The notes: generated from the sequence alone by a model not told the origin. Shown: positions 33,923-46,500, counted from the first letter of the stretch. The stretch: DNA of 64,000 nucleotides from Gnetum montanum (GCA_015680685.1 MNCI01012668.1:263436-327435), one strand, 5' to 3'. Numbers and translations: made by a program.

Positions 33923-34492
33923 ATTCATCCTAGAATCATGACGATAAACTGATACCACAGATTCATCCTGGCATCATGACGATAAACTGATACCACAGAT
34001 TCGTCCTAGCATCATGACGATAAACTGATACCACAGATTTGTCCTAGCATCATGATGATAAACTGATACGACAGATTTGTCCTGGAATCATGATGATAAA
34101 CTGATACCACAGATTCATCCTAGAATCATGAAGATAAACTAATACCATAGATTTGTCCTGGCATCATGATGATAAACTGATACCACAGTTTCATCTTGGA
34201 ATCATGACGATAAACTGATACCACAGATTCTTCTTGGCATCATGACGATAAAATGATACCACAGATTCATCCTGGCATCATGATGATAAAATAATAACAT
34301 AGATTCGTCTTGGCATCATGATGGTAAACTGATACCACAGACTTGTCCTCGCATCATGACGGTAAACTGATACCACAAAACGGTCCTAGCATCACGACCT
34401 AAAATTGATACCACAGAATGGTCCTGGCATCACGACCTAAAATTGATACCATAGAATGGTCCTGGCATCACGACCTAAAATTGATACCATAG
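33923..34492 (+). repeat. Minisatellite, 15 units of 38 bp
   Basis: Fifteen head-to-tail units each 38 bp, with no length change, begin ATTCATCCTGGCATCATGAC and continue GATAAACTGATACCACAG. Units 13-15 form a subfamily (GGTCCTGGCATCACGACCTAAAATTG). The array starts 19 bp after the integrase stop. 3' UTR tandem arrays are known in Tat/Ogre-type elements and can seed satellite DNA. Confidence 0.9.
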
Positions 34493-35792
34493 ATCATCCA
34501 AAATGACAATAAACTACCACATTCTCATCTACCAGAGTTCCCTATGACTATAAACTAGCTCGCCTCTCCATAGTCTACCACGACTATAAACTAGCATTGC
34601 ATTGTCTGCTACGACACTAAACTAGCAATGTCCAATGAGTTATGATGTAAAACTAATCCAAGATAGTCCGCCAAGACTATAAAATGGCAACTTCTTCACT
34701 GGCCTACTAATTTGTGGCTTCATCAACCTACTTAATGAATTCATCACTAGACTCTGACAACATTGCTGCTGCTCAATTTTGTTTGCCTACGGTTACACGT
34801 GGTGTCTCCATCCCATCGGTTGCATCCATGTTTAAAGTGTTAAGCTAACTCATTCACTTGTGGTTTTCTTGTCTTCTTGGAGTTGTGTTTGCAGGATGAC
34901 ACCCAACAGTGTTCTTACATAGATGCATTTCATCACGGAAACGAGGTACCACATTGTTCCTGATGCATGTAACCAGGTTGATCAAACCATTCACAAGTAC
35001 ATTCCTAGTTCCTCAAACATCCCTTATTTCCTAACATGTTCTCTCTACCCTATTCCCTGATACATCCTAGTCACCCCAAAACTCTGAACACATGGTTGCA
35101 CACTGTAACTCTCTAGGCAGTTGCAACACACAACACAACACATGAAACATATACAAGCACACGAGCACGAGTATAACATTCAAAGAGATCTCTATCCAAA
35201 AAAATAAAAAATAAAATAAAATAAAATAAAATAAAAATAAAAAATCAAAGAGAAAAATCTATCACAAGACCCTTGGCACTTCCCATACAAGCCCTAGGTG
35301 GGAAGGTACTTGTCTTGGAAGAAAACACTCGTGTCTCGAACAATTATGTTGCATCCCACTGCGTGGCTTTGGCTATTGGACAATGAGTTCCCTTTGACAC
35401 TCAACAAGGGTCCTATTTCTCCAAAGAATGCATCACCTCATCACGTGGCCTTGGTTATGACAATAAATTCTCTTAAATAGGACACAAGAATCTCGTTCCT
35501 CCAAAGGACGCACATTCCATGCCTTGGTCCCAAGTCTGCTAGATACTGGCTATTGACAAGGACCAACATGATGTGTTCTCACAAGAGCATTACTCTTCCC
35601 ATAGTAAAAAAACTTCTCCATATACATCTCAAAACATCATTTCCTGATCCCATGTACTATTGAACATGGTGCGATGACATCTGGCCAAGTGCCAAAGAAC
35701 AATGCTTGATACCCAGTTGCTTGTGATGTTTTGTACTTCTTTGTCGACGCCTCTTGGGTAGATTCCTCTAGGCATCAACAAAGAGAGGCCAA
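34493..35792 (+). repeat. Element C 3' UTR after the minisatellite
   Basis: This begins with degraded relatives of the minisatellite (ACTATAAACTAGC words near 34550, 34595 and 34670). It then has unique sequence, an A/T simple repeat AAAATAAAATAAAATA near 35195-35245, and a purine run AAAGAGAGG at 35780-35788 that is the best polypurine-tract candidate before the LTR start at 35793. Short open stretches (35298-35480) have no motifs. Confidence 0.65.
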
Positions 35793-37792
35793 TGAAAACA
35801 TCACAAAAATTTTGGCCTAGCACTTCCAGACAAGATTCAAGCTAAGTCATGTAGCCACCCAAGCATGAATATAGCATGCTGAAACTTGGAGGTCTCTGAA
35901 ACAGCCCAGATGGTTCACGATTCAATAGGAAAGATCCCCCTTGGGACCTAAAGGTGACTACACCAACTTTCTGCATCCAGAATCAAAAGTTTTGGGCTCA
36001 AAATGCTTGGTTTTGGCTAAGTAAACTTTGGTCACGCTGTAGCTTACGCTGCCCAACGTAAGGATTAGCGTCACCAACTTTTGGAGCCCTGAAACTAAGT
36101 CAAAATAGGCTAAAATTAGGCACAAGGACCTCCCATGACCTTCACCAAGGTCCCTAGCAGCTCCCAACCTCTAGAAAATCAAAATTTGGGCCTTAAATGT
36201 TCCATTTTGACTTGGTGACGCTGGAGTTACTTTTTAGACGCTGCATAGCATAAGGATTAGTGTCACCAACTTTTGGAGCCCTAAAACTGAGTTAAAACAG
36301 GCTGAAATCAGGCACAAGGATCCCCCATGACCTTAAAAAAGGTCCCCAAAAGCTCCCAACATTTAGAAAATCAAAATTTGAGCCTCAAATATGCCATTTT
36401 CAATTGGTGATGCTGGGGTTACTTTTCAGACGCTGCACAGCGTAAGGATCAGTGTCACCAACATTTGGAGCCCCAAAACTAAGTCAAAATAGGATGAAAT
36501 TAGGCACAAGGACCCCCCATGACCTTCACCAAGGTTGCTAGTAGCTCCCAGGCTCTAGAAAATCAAAATGTGGGCCTTAAATATGCCATTTTGACTTGGT
36601 GACGCTGGAGTTACTTTTCAGACGCTACACAACGTAATGCCCAGCGTCATCAACCAAAACAGGGCCAAAACGACATCCGAATTAGTCCAAATTTGGCACA
36701 AAGAATCCTCATGAATTATGGCATGTAGATCCACTTCGAAAATGGGTCTCATAGGTCAAAACTAGCTCAAATTCACTATTTTTAGGTCATACGCTGTTAG
36801 TCACGCTGACATGCTTCCAGCAGCATAAACCCAGCGTAAACACTTTCATTCGTTGAACGTTGGATGCTGGACGCCATACGCTGATGCCAAGACACACTAC
36901 AAACATGCTAGAGCTAGATCCACACATGCTAGAGGCCTTGGTGAAGCAAAAATAGCATAGATTTTCAGATCCGGAGGCTAGACATCCAGATCCACTCTTG
37001 TACTTTAACATTCTTTGTACATTTTGCATTTTTCAGTGTATCAAGCTCTTACACTATGGATCACACACACTAGTGTAAGAGATCTTGGTCATGATGCACC
37101 CTGTACATTGTAAAATTCTATGCATTCGGTTAGAATGTTCACACCTATCACCCAATCCGCATTCCTCGCATCTGGTAACCATGGATCTTCCACACAGATC
37201 CGAATCCTATGCTTAAACCTGGATAAATACCTCGATCCCACACTAAACTGGCGTTGGAAATTTTAAACACACAAGAGCATAGAACCCTGGGCAAATATTT
37301 CCATACAAAACTTGGTCACGCTAAGAAAGTTTGAGCATCCAAATCTTACATGCCGAACACCTTGGAGCCAGAAAACCTGCACTCTCTCAGCGTCTGTACA
37401 CCCTTCACATCAGGGCTAAATGTCTGTCTTGCAATCATTCTGCAACTACGTTTTGACTGGTGCACTTCTTTGTAATTTTTAATCAATACAAATAGTTACA
37501 TTTTTGCCAATCATATTTACAGTTTACAGTATTTTCTACTTACGCTGTTTACACCTTGTTTGCGCTTGTTCACGTTTACGTTTACACTTGTTTAAGATAA
37601 CTCGACACATTGTCATTGCGTACGCTAGGGGAAGTCCTTGTTTGATCTACATGTAGACCATGCAAGGCACCCTGCCTTCATTTTTCCAGCTTGCCCTCAT
37701 GCAAAGGCAGGGTCTACTATATCTCTCCGGAGATCTTTAGGCGTTCATTTTTTTTCTCTTCCAGCCTTACGCCAATGATTTCAGACAGTACA
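35793..37792 (+). repeat. Element C 3' LTR
   Basis: Partner of 20523-22524, beginning TGAAAAC and ending AGTACA, followed by target copy GAGAT. The 192-bp array core is at 36061, 36253, 36445 and 36636 (steps of 192, 192 and 191). The two LTRs differ by scattered transitions and a few indels, with matching lengths overall (2000 against 2002). Confidence 0.9.
36025..36655 (+). repeat. 192-bp tandem array in element C 3' LTR
   Basis: Same array as in the 5' LTR. The third junction (about 36398-36460) preserves the inner arms exactly (ACGCTG-CA-CAGCGT), and the fourth keeps the outer left arm TTGGTGACGCTG. Pooling both LTRs gives the nested inverted-repeat consensus described for the 5' array. 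Confidence 0.85.
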
Positions 37793-38330
37793 GAGATATG
37801 TCTAACCAAAGAGAAGACCTCTCTAAGGAAACTTTTTTTACTAGAAGGAGATGTCTTATCTTTAGAGCATACATCTTGTTAATACAAGAGACATCCTATG
37901 TAAAGGCTAGGGTTGATATAAAGATGTTTTGTCAAGCCTACAAATGACTCACTCCATCATGAAAAGTTTTGATTTGGTAGTTTTAAGATGGAAAATAGCT
38001 AGAAGTATTGAGATCAAGATTGGAAATAGCTGGGAATCTCCATGTTGATTATGGAAAAGGTTTTTCTATGTTCTTGGTCTTGTAATTTATAAATATTAAT
38101 TATGTTTGCATGTTTTGTATGGGAGTGCATGAGAGAGTTGAAAGAGAGATTACATGAGAGTTGTATGTATATGATCAATTTTGTGTATGATATTAACCAT
38201 TGTAGCTCATTGTATGTGTCGATCTTAGTCTGGTGTGTGGGTGATATCTAGATCAATTATACCTTGAATTGAAATCTATCACATAGATGGTTTTAGAGCC
38301 TCATGCTTTGTAATATCATTGAGTTTGTGA
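37793..38330 (+). repeat. Element B 3' end and probable 3' LTR
   Basis: After the GAGAT copy, a short UTR leads to CTAGAAGGAGA (polypurine-like) and then TGTCTTATC at 37852, a likely LTR start. TTATAAATATTAAT near 38086 could be its TATA box. No second LTR is in the window, so the right end (about 38330) is only an estimate. Confidence 0.5.
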
Positions 38331-38479
38331 GTTTTTTTTTTGTTTTTTTGGGATTATGGTTCCATTATATTTGTAATCTTATTTAAAATTAATAAAATAT
38401 ATATAGTTTTCTTATTTTCTAGCAATTAAATTATCTTTCATACATTATGAATTTGATGTATTTTGAAGGATTAAAGTAA

Positions 38480-38600
38480 ATTTGAGCAACCTTGCTCCAA
38501 GAGCTAATATCGAAAAAAGAAAAGAAGGTGCTAAAGGCCTTAACAACAAGTTCATGATAGAAGAGGAAATATTATTCACAAAAGTTATAAATTAGGGTAA
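38480..38600 (+). repeat. Short repeat shared with 4965-5045
   Basis: CTAATATCGAAAAAAGAAAAG, then GGCCTTAACAACAAGTTCATGAT, matches 4981 onward (CTAATATTGAAAAAAGAAAAG, GCCCTTAATAACAAGTCCATGAT). Both read as a similar short basic peptide. The shared piece lies just left of B's RT in one place and just right of B's 3' LTR in the other. Origin not recognised. Confidence 0.5.
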
Positions 38601-41600
38601 ATCCATCTCTTTGTAACTGGTTAAGTTGATTGAAATAAATGAGGAAGCTCTGTTTTCCATTATTTGAGTATTTGCACAAGCTTTGGTATGTACTTCTTTG
38701 AAGCCTCATTACTATTATTCCTTACTTTTCCTTTTTACATTTGCAAAATTATTTTTTCCCATATTAAGGAGTGAATTTCTCATCATGCATTATTCTCTTA
38801 ATCATTTACATACTTCAATTACATAATTTCTTTCATTCTCATGTATGGTTGGATGTTCTTTTACATAATTTTTACACGTTTTATGTTTACATATGAATCT
38901 AAAGTTAGTAGCATATTTATTGATGTTTCTTTTAAATAAATCAAATATTAAGAAGTTGATTTATGTTAAGAATTAAGGGATTCACTCTTAGAAATCTATT
39001 TCATGTTAATTTTCTTTTAATTCTCTCATGTGTGTTTGTGTTATAAAGAGGGTTTTATATCCATCTTCATAATCTAAGGTAAGAGCTCTTTTCTCTTGAT
39101 GTAAGAGCTTACTTTGAGCCATTGTAGCTTGTGTGATTATTTTAATATGTTTAAGTATAGTTCCTTGATGTATTAGAGGTTAATTAAGAGTGGATAAAAG
39201 GGGCTTTCAATTTTTCACATATCTAGTGCATATTGGGTGAATTTGAAAAATTAGAGAAGTTTTTAATATTTTTGATGTAATTGATGCCTTATATAATATT
39301 TTTAGAGATTATGCATATTGTCTTGAGTCTTGTTTATGATCCTAGAGTGGTCATTTATCTCAAATGTAGTTCAAAATTCATGAATTCATCATTCTCTAAC
39401 TTCCTACAAAATCATGAGTTAATCACAACTTATGATATAGATCATAACATCAACAAAACTCATAGTAAATGTCGCTAATGTTTTTTTTTTAAAATATCAT
39501 GACTTGTGATTAGTTAAAAAAAAAAGACCACATTTGATGGTTAAATCATATGATTAAATATTTCAAGTATAAGAGTATAGAATAGCTAATATGACTCATG
39601 GTTAACTTGTGGTTAATGATTATGAATTTTTCTCTATTATTGTAGTACCATATTGTATGATTGATTACGATGAGCCAAACATGACTTTTATTTTTCGGAA
39701 AAATTGACCACAAAAAATACCAACACTTGTGGTTATTAAAATTACTGATTGAGAAGCTAGTATTTAAGAGGCAAGTAAAAGATAGGGACCTTATTCCATT
39801 GTATAGCCTTGACAAATCCTTTCACCTTCCCCTCATCCAAGGCAATTATGATTTAAAGTATACTATTGATAACTATAAAGTTTTCTCGAAGAAATTTAGG
39901 TGTAACTCTATATACATACATGTATTTTATTTAAAGAATATAAGTAATAATAATATTTTAATCATCATATAAAATACAATTCATTATATTAATTGAGCTA
40001 TTTACTATGATTTTGATTCTTATAAGAAACCTGGAATATGGTAGGACTTAACTTCACTTGGAAATATATCAAGGTGTCTTATGAAATTAGGAAGAAATAT
40101 CATGTATAATCTAAAATAATTTTATGTACACATGTTTCAAAATACTTAGGATACGCATATTATAGAAGGAAGATTATAGGTTCAATCCATGCCTTAACTT
40201 ATAAGAATGATAGTAATAGATTACAAGTTTCAATTATCCTTGAGAGATCACTATGTTTATTATGCTAATATGTTAGTTCTATAAAACATTGTGTTTTTTG
40301 TTTGTCTTGGTATATGTTCTATTAATGTATTATGCTAGTTCTATTGAGTTGAAAATGAGAGTTTTCAAATACTAGGGATGACTTAGAAAAGTGATGTTTT
40401 TGAAGCATTTTATTGCATCCTATTGTTGAGGATATTCTAAATCTCATTGGAATAAAATCTATGACTTGTAGGATACAAGTTACATGTGTAAATCAAATAA
40501 TAGTTTCTTGATCATATAAAAATGAAGAGATTTAGAAAATAGGAAATGTTCTTAGAAAAACATAAAGTGAGCATATAAGTAGTTAGTGAAAAGTATAGGA
40601 AGTTATTAATACAAACAAAATATTTCAATGAGGTAGAAGATAGAAGATAATATACAACTCAAGAAAAATAAGAATGATTTGGACCAAGCTATATTATTTG
40701 ATTTTTGTCTAAGCAAATAATAACCTCATTTTATGTACAATAATTATGTATTGAAACATATCTTAAATAATTATCCTAATAGTAAATGTGTTGTATTAAA
40801 TAGTCATTCAAAGGTGTATTTTTAGTAATCAATTTGCATATTAGAAAGTCAATCATACAATAATTTAGTAGAACATTATGTTTATTTGATAAAGGATGTA
40901 ACAACCCTAAGTTAGATGAACTTGATACACATGTGGTATGTATTATTGAATCTCGCTCTCATAGACATATGTTCTATGTCTAGGTGCTAGCTAAGTAGTA
41001 TCTTCTCATTTTGGGTAACTATTTGTAACTATTGGGCTATAAGCTTTTTTTTATATTTATATTTTCTTTTATTATGTGTTGATGTATACGTGAAGCATGA
41101 TATTTGGATAATATTGATTATAGTATTTTATATATGCATTAATCTTATGAGACTATTTAGTGAGATACCATAGATTGACTTGTTGACTTTTATGGAATGC
41201 TTTGTTATGCATGACTTAGTCAACTATTTTTGAAGTGATGTGTGATATTTATCATTGTTGAGATAAAAAATAATGTATCCATATGATATTATAGATGATT
41301 AGATTACTTTCTAGGCTTTTTTGAGATATCTCACATTAGAATTTTGATGTTAATATATATATATTGTAGGGTGTTACAGATTTGTATTATCCTATGGTTG
41401 TTTTTGTATCATCTAACCATTATCCCTTAATATCTATTTGCTATAAATATATTAACTCTCAAGCTAGGATAATTTAAAAAGTATTGTACCTAAAAAAGTC
41501 TCATGCACACCATTCAATCTACAAGATAGACCTATAAATACCAAATCCTTAGCCACATTTTTTTCATCAATATCTATTATGAATCAAATACTGATTGAGA

Positions 41601-42199
41601 AATAGTAGCAAGGAATTGACGTTAGATTTGTGGTAGCATATTAATTTACTAGTATTATATTAGTTCTTGATATATCCATGAATGATGATCTAATAGAGGT
41701 TAATAGGTTAAAGCAATGATAAGAATTTGTGGTATTGCATGAGAGTTCATGAATATTCAAGGGTAAGTATACAAATTGATGGTTTCAATAGTTAGAATTG
41801 TATTATGAGTTTTCCTTGTAGATTAGGCTATGTTAATCAATGTCATATAGAACTACTAATGTATTATATAGTTTGAATAATTTTATTATCATTTTGATGT
41901 AACACATGGAAAATGTGGTCACTAGAAAAATCTAAAATCCTAGGTCAAATAGCCCAACCTTGGATCCCAAGGGCCTTTAAGAAATAGGATCCAAGGCACG
42001 TTGGATAGTTTGGTCAATCACAAATGGAATTAAAGAACATAAATGGGAATGGAATTTTATATTTGAATAAAAATAAACATAGAAATTAAACTTAAAAAAA
42101 TTCTACATAACAAATAAACTATAAAATTTATTAAACAATAAAATGCTTAAAGTGTAGAGTTCAAGGAGTACAAATTATGTGCTTAAATGCATAATAAGG
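38601..42199. other. AT-rich DNA with no recognisable element
   Basis: About 3.6 kb of very AT-rich sequence. Open stretches are short (for example 39281-39478, 39727-39972) and consist of codons expected by chance in such DNA. I found no LTR ends, pol motifs, tandem arrays or RNA genes. It is likely very old, unrecognisable repeat sequence. Confidence 0.5.
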
Positions 42200-44172
42200 T
42201 TTGATTAGATGAAGCTTGAAGCCTATTGGAGCTGGAAAGTTATGTTCTATAGTTAAACTCCACGATCCAGGTACTTCGCAACCCCAATAAGCAAGAACTA
42301 CTTGCTAGTTTGCACTTAAAATTGCAACTTTGGTTGTGGTGTTATAGATGGTGATGATTAAACTCCTGGTACAATGGTACTATGCTAAGGGTGTATGATG
42401 CTCAAAATATATATCAAATGGGTTTCAAACACTCAAGATTGCAAAAGGCTATGGATTGCAATAATGTTTAGAACCTAAATAATATGTTCAAGTTTGGCTT
42501 TTATAGGCTTTAAGGTTGCTGATTTTGGGCTTCAAACTTCTACCATGATTGCTGACAGATTGGTGTTGATTGTAGGTGTAGCAAGTTGTAATTTCCAGTG
42601 TAGTTGATCATTTATGACAAGTTTTGATAAACCAAAGCCATCAAAACCCATTTGAATACTATAATTAGCAAACAAAATTTTGTGACTATGCTTGCTTCAC
42701 CTCAACTATGTTGGCCTTGGAGATCTATGCTGGCATTGTTGAAGTTGTTGGGAAATATGGTGACTACACTAGCCATGTGAAGATTGTTAAGAATATCTAA
42801 TGACTATTTTGGCTTTGGTGCAACTACATGAAATGGTTATGACTACACTGGCCATTGTTGGAAGAGTGTAAAACCCAATTGCTCTAGTGCCTGGTGTGTG
42901 TAACTCTAGTGTAATGAAGGCCATGAGCACCATAAAATCCATAAAAATGCCAAATGCGGAAGTTTCCAAGGGATGTTTAGTCTTTCCAAGACCAAATATA
43001 ATCATGACATTACTTTTTCCACTTGGGAAGTGAGGCAATAGTGAATTATATGCATTTTTTCATACCAAAAATTTAAAGTATGTAAGATTGTAGCTCATGG
43101 GCTACAAATCTCACATTTACAATAGAATATTTCCTTAAGTTGGATGGTGAAGGTTTATACGTTACAACATGGATTTTCTAGGTGGTGTTTCATTAGATCC
43201 TCTTTGTTGATGTTAGAAGGATTAACCCAAGAGACATTAACAAAGAATAAAAAGCAACATTATAGGTCTATCACCAACGTTTCCTCTTTGTGTTTGATCC
43301 TATAGTGTTGAACCATGCTCAAGAGTGCTTGTGATGATGAGATAGGGATAAATTTCATATTTGGCTACAAGAAAACGATCATGAGGGTCAAAAATGAGTT
43401 CAATTATTGACACCATGGCTATGGTTATGGCAATGACATATTGGCTAATCGATAAGGACTTTATGCTTCATGTGTTCAAGATAAGGATCACTTGGTAATG
43501 TTTTTGAGGGAGCAATATGTTGATCTGATGTTTCTTAGGTTATTAGGCTCATCCCTTTGCTTGTTTGGAGTCATTAATTTGTCTTTTCATCTTCATTGAT
43601 CTTTCATCTTCTTGGAAATATTCTTCTCCATTTGCTATCTTTTTTTTGGTAAACCCTTTCTTGGGTTTCATTTCCAAGGCCAAGTTTGGTTTGGTTTTCG
43701 CATTGAATGAGATGTATTACATCCAATGGACTTGTTGCAGCATGAAAAAGGAGATGTCAAATGACCACAATGCATGAGTGTTAATCATATGTAAACATTA
43801 TTTTTTAGTGTAAAAAAGGTTACAATTAGGCTATGGGATGGTGACTTGAAGGGGAAATAACAGGAGTAAAGTGGAGTAAGTACTCTTGGCATATTAGGAT
43901 AAGTTAACCAATGAGTTGCACCTTTGCAATGACTTCAGGCTTTATCCTGCAAGAAAAACTTCAAGAGAACAAGAAAATAACACAAAGAAAACATGTTGTT
44001 TCATGATGATACATAAGTCCACATGAGATAATTAGAAAATCAAGTCACCATAGGTCCAAATTTTTAGGGTCCACTTGTCATGAAAAATGGAATAGAGAAA
44101 AGAATGTTGGCTTACCTGTTATTGGTCGCTATGGTTGTGGATGTTGATGTTGATACTTGCTAAGAAAATGTG
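42200..44172 (-). other. Flank downstream of element E pol, possible 3' UTR
   Basis: It lies downstream of the minus-strand integrase of E, so by position it would be E's 3' UTR and LTR. Between 42683 and 42850 it has four GACTAYNYTNGC words resembling the half-sites of the array at 48195-49750. No LTR end can be defined and no other gene is visible. Confidence 0.4.
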
Positions 44173-45310
44173 TTAGATGTAATAAGGTTTTAGATAGAAA
44201 TTTTTGACTAGATTAACCAACTCATTTCCATCCATGTCTACCACTCTAAAGGTTCCATTGCCATTGGCCTTGGTGATTAAGAAAGGGCCTTCCTAGTTGG
44301 TTGAGAACTTGTTTGCATGTTTATAGATAGTCTTGAGGACTAGGTTTTCCTTCTTGATTTTTTGTTTTTTTAAGTCATGAAGATGTTTTTGTTTCTACCT
44401 CTCTTGGTATTTATTAATGTAAGCAATTGTTTGTACCCACTGGTCTTCCACCAAGTCCAGGTCCATGATGTATAGCTCCTTATTTTGTTCATCATTGATG
44501 AAGTTTGATAGGGCTACTCTCAGCAATGGAACTTGCAATTCAAGAGGAAAAATAGCTTTAGATCCATAAAATAGGCTACATAGAGTTACAAAAGTTGTAG
44601 TTTAATAGGTTGTTTGGTAGGCCCAAAGTGAATGGAAAAGCTACTCATGCCACTTATGTCTACTATTGTTCAGCATCTTTTAAAGCAACTTGGTGATTTC
44701 CTTGTTGTTAGCTTTAGCTTCCATTGGGTTGAGGATAGTACGATGATGAAAATGAATGGTTAATACCTAGATCTTGACAAAAGGATTTCATTTCTTGGCT
44801 GCTAAACTATGGTTCATTATCCATGGCTATTGTCATAGGTTTGCTAAAATAGGCTAATATGTTCTCAAGTATAAAGCTATAGAACTGTTGGAATATTGTC
44901 TTCCTTAGGTAAAATAGCTTCAATCCACTTTGTGAAGCATTTGGTTGCAATGTCAGTGAAGCTACACCCTAGAAAAGACTTAGGCATTATAGGTCTAATA
45001 ATGTCCAACTCCCATCGTTGGAATGACCAAGTTATTTGGGTAGTATGTAACTTAGTTGGTGGCATGTGTATTAGGTTGCTATGTTGTTGATAGGTGTCAC
45101 AAATTTTAACCTTTTGTAGGTAGTTGCTTTTCATATAATAACAATAATAGCCTAGTCATCTAATCTTAGTAGTTGTGGCTCTGGGTCGTATATGTCCTCT
45201 ACTTATGTCCTCGTGAACTTACTCAAGGATTATGTGAGCTTCATTTTTGCCTAATCACACTAGCAATATGTCATTATAGGACCATCAACATAATGTTTTA
45301 TTATCTATGA
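44173..45310 (-). pseudogene. Element E integrase remnant
   Basis: Minus-strand reading: KICDTYQQHSNLIHMPPTKLH (zinc finger with the second Cys changed to Tyr) near 45105, ELDIIRPIMP near 45015 (first Asp), an AMDNEP block near 44830 (second Asp kept), SSSYYPQ near 44745, and a C-terminal domain near 44340-44173 with NLVLKTIYKHANKFS, EGPFLITKA, MDGNELV and YLKPYYI before the final stop. It aligns throughout with C integrase. Numerous stops. Confidence 0.8.
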
Positions 45311-46060
45311 TGCCATACTATTTTGATCTTTTATGTACATTTTCCTTTTGAGAAGTGGTTAGGCCTTGTGAATATTCACTGTGCATTAGATAAAACTTGA
45401 TATCATCATACCACTCCTTTTGAGTAGTGGTGTTGATAGATGCTATGAAGTTGTCTTCAGTGTTTTGTGTGATGGGAATAACATAGTTCATGGTTAATGA
45501 AGGTAAATTACTAAACACATCAGGCATCACATGGAGGGCCAAGGTTGCAATGGCATTAGCTAACATTTTCTTATTTCAATATACATGTTGGATACTAATG
45601 TCCATAAATTATCATATTAGTTTCTTTTCTAGGTCATAGTAATGTTGCAATTTTTTGGCTTTGCATGCATAAAACTCTATTACTTGGTTAATCACAAGTT
45701 GTAAATCATATTTAATAATTAGTCATTTAATACCTAGGTCATGAGCTACCATCGTCCCCCTAATCAATACTTCATACTCTGCCACTTTTTTAGTTCATGG
45801 GAATTTAAAATGATAAGTGAAGAGTTGGAGTTCACTGAATAGGAATGTCATGATGGTAGTAGAATTGGCCCCATGGATAGTTGAAGCCCTATCTAAGTGC
45901 ATAATTGCCTCATGGCCCTTGGGTACTTCACTAATAATTTTGATGTGTTCATCTTAGAATTTAGGATCTATGGCCACATTGTCTTCTACTAGTAAAATAG
46001 TAAGTTTTGTGGCTATAGCTTGACCTTTTGTTGAGGGTTGAGAAATGTAATGATGATAAA
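45311..46060 (-). pseudogene. Element E second (plant-type) RNase H remnant
   Basis: Minus strand: LDRASTIHGANSTTIM near 45895 (first Asp), KKVAEYEVLIRGTM near 45790 (Glu box), YDLQLVINQV near 45705 (Asp box with Tyr-Asp), and NAIATLALHVMPD near 45555, then KEWYDDIKFYLMHSE near 45420. Same order as in C (32181-32700), which confirms Tat lineage. Confidence 0.8.
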
Positions 46061-46500
46061 ACTTAGTTGTTATGGATTTTTGATGGGCTATACAAATACT
46101 TTCATAGATATTGGTTGTTATGTCTCTAAGCATGTTGTCCTTGTAGATGATGTTGACTTGGCTCCTAAAGATCTAATGCCATCACTTCTTCAATGAGAAG
46201 ACTAGGGCTAGACAATACTTCTCCACTTTAGTGTATTGGGTCTCATAGGAAATCAATTCATGGCTTTGGTAGTATACTATTAACTCTACTTCATCATCTT
46301 GTTTTTGACAAAGTAGAGAGGTAATAGACGTGTTAGAGATAGAAATGTAGAAGTAAAAATGTTTATGCTTTTGTGGTGGATAGACCATGATAGTTGTGCC
46401 AATTCTTGCTTAATATTTTTAAATGCTTCTTGGAATTGAGTCATCCACTGATAATGAACTTCTTTCTTAAGCAAGTGCTGCATAGGTTGTAACTTATCCA
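46061..46500 (-). pseudogene. Element E first RNase H remnant
   Basis: Minus strand: MDKLQPMQHLLKKEVHYQW near 46500 (connection), SLLCQKQDDEVELIVYYQSHELISYETQYTKVEKYCLALVF near 46320-46190, with VEKYCLALVF holding the Glu. A stop and frameshift follow. Matches C 31590-31900. Confidence 0.75.

Larger units (their letters stand above)
20523..37792 (+). mobile_element. Element C: 17.3-kb Tat/Ogre-like Ty3/gypsy
   Basis: LTRs of 2002 and 2000 bp begin TGAAAA and end TACA, and GAGAT flanks both sides. The interior holds gag, protease, a 3.5-kb spacer, RT, RNase H, a second plant-type RNase H, and integrase. Two RNase H domains define the Tat lineage (Ogre, Grande and relatives); large size, long LTRs, a spacer between protease and RT, and tandem repeats in the 3' UTR are all described for Ogre-like members. 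A limited number of stops and at least one frameshift are present. By eye it is less eroded than any other element in the window. Confidence 0.9.
4975..38330 (+). mobile_element. Gypsy element B, host of three nested insertions
   Basis: B survives as four blocks: about 4975-6587, 9583-9907, 19890-20522 and 37793 to about 38330. Reading across the breaks, RT, RNase H, integrase and the integrase C-terminus follow in the right order. At R and at A the frame continues when the insertion and one target-duplication copy are skipped. The interruptions are R (TSD CCAAA, 6583-6587 and 9583-9587), A (TSD GGTGC, 9903-9907 and 19890-19894) and C (TSD GAGAT, 20518-20522 and 37793-37797). The RT and integrase styles (FGLTSSPTTFMRL; FTVVDRFSKM) fit the chromovirus side of Ty3/gypsy, but a chromodomain is not visible. 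The 5' LTR and gag are not seen. Confidence 0.8.

Noticed and set aside
33923-34492. CRISPR-like array because of regular 38-bp units
   Set aside because: Units are contiguous with no spacers, in a plant retroelement 3' UTR. It is a minisatellite.
38601-42199. Candidate small genes in the AT-rich stretch (for example 39546-39972)
   Set aside because: The lengths are expected by chance in AT-rich DNA. There is no codon bias, splice pattern or motif, and frames overlap on opposite strands.
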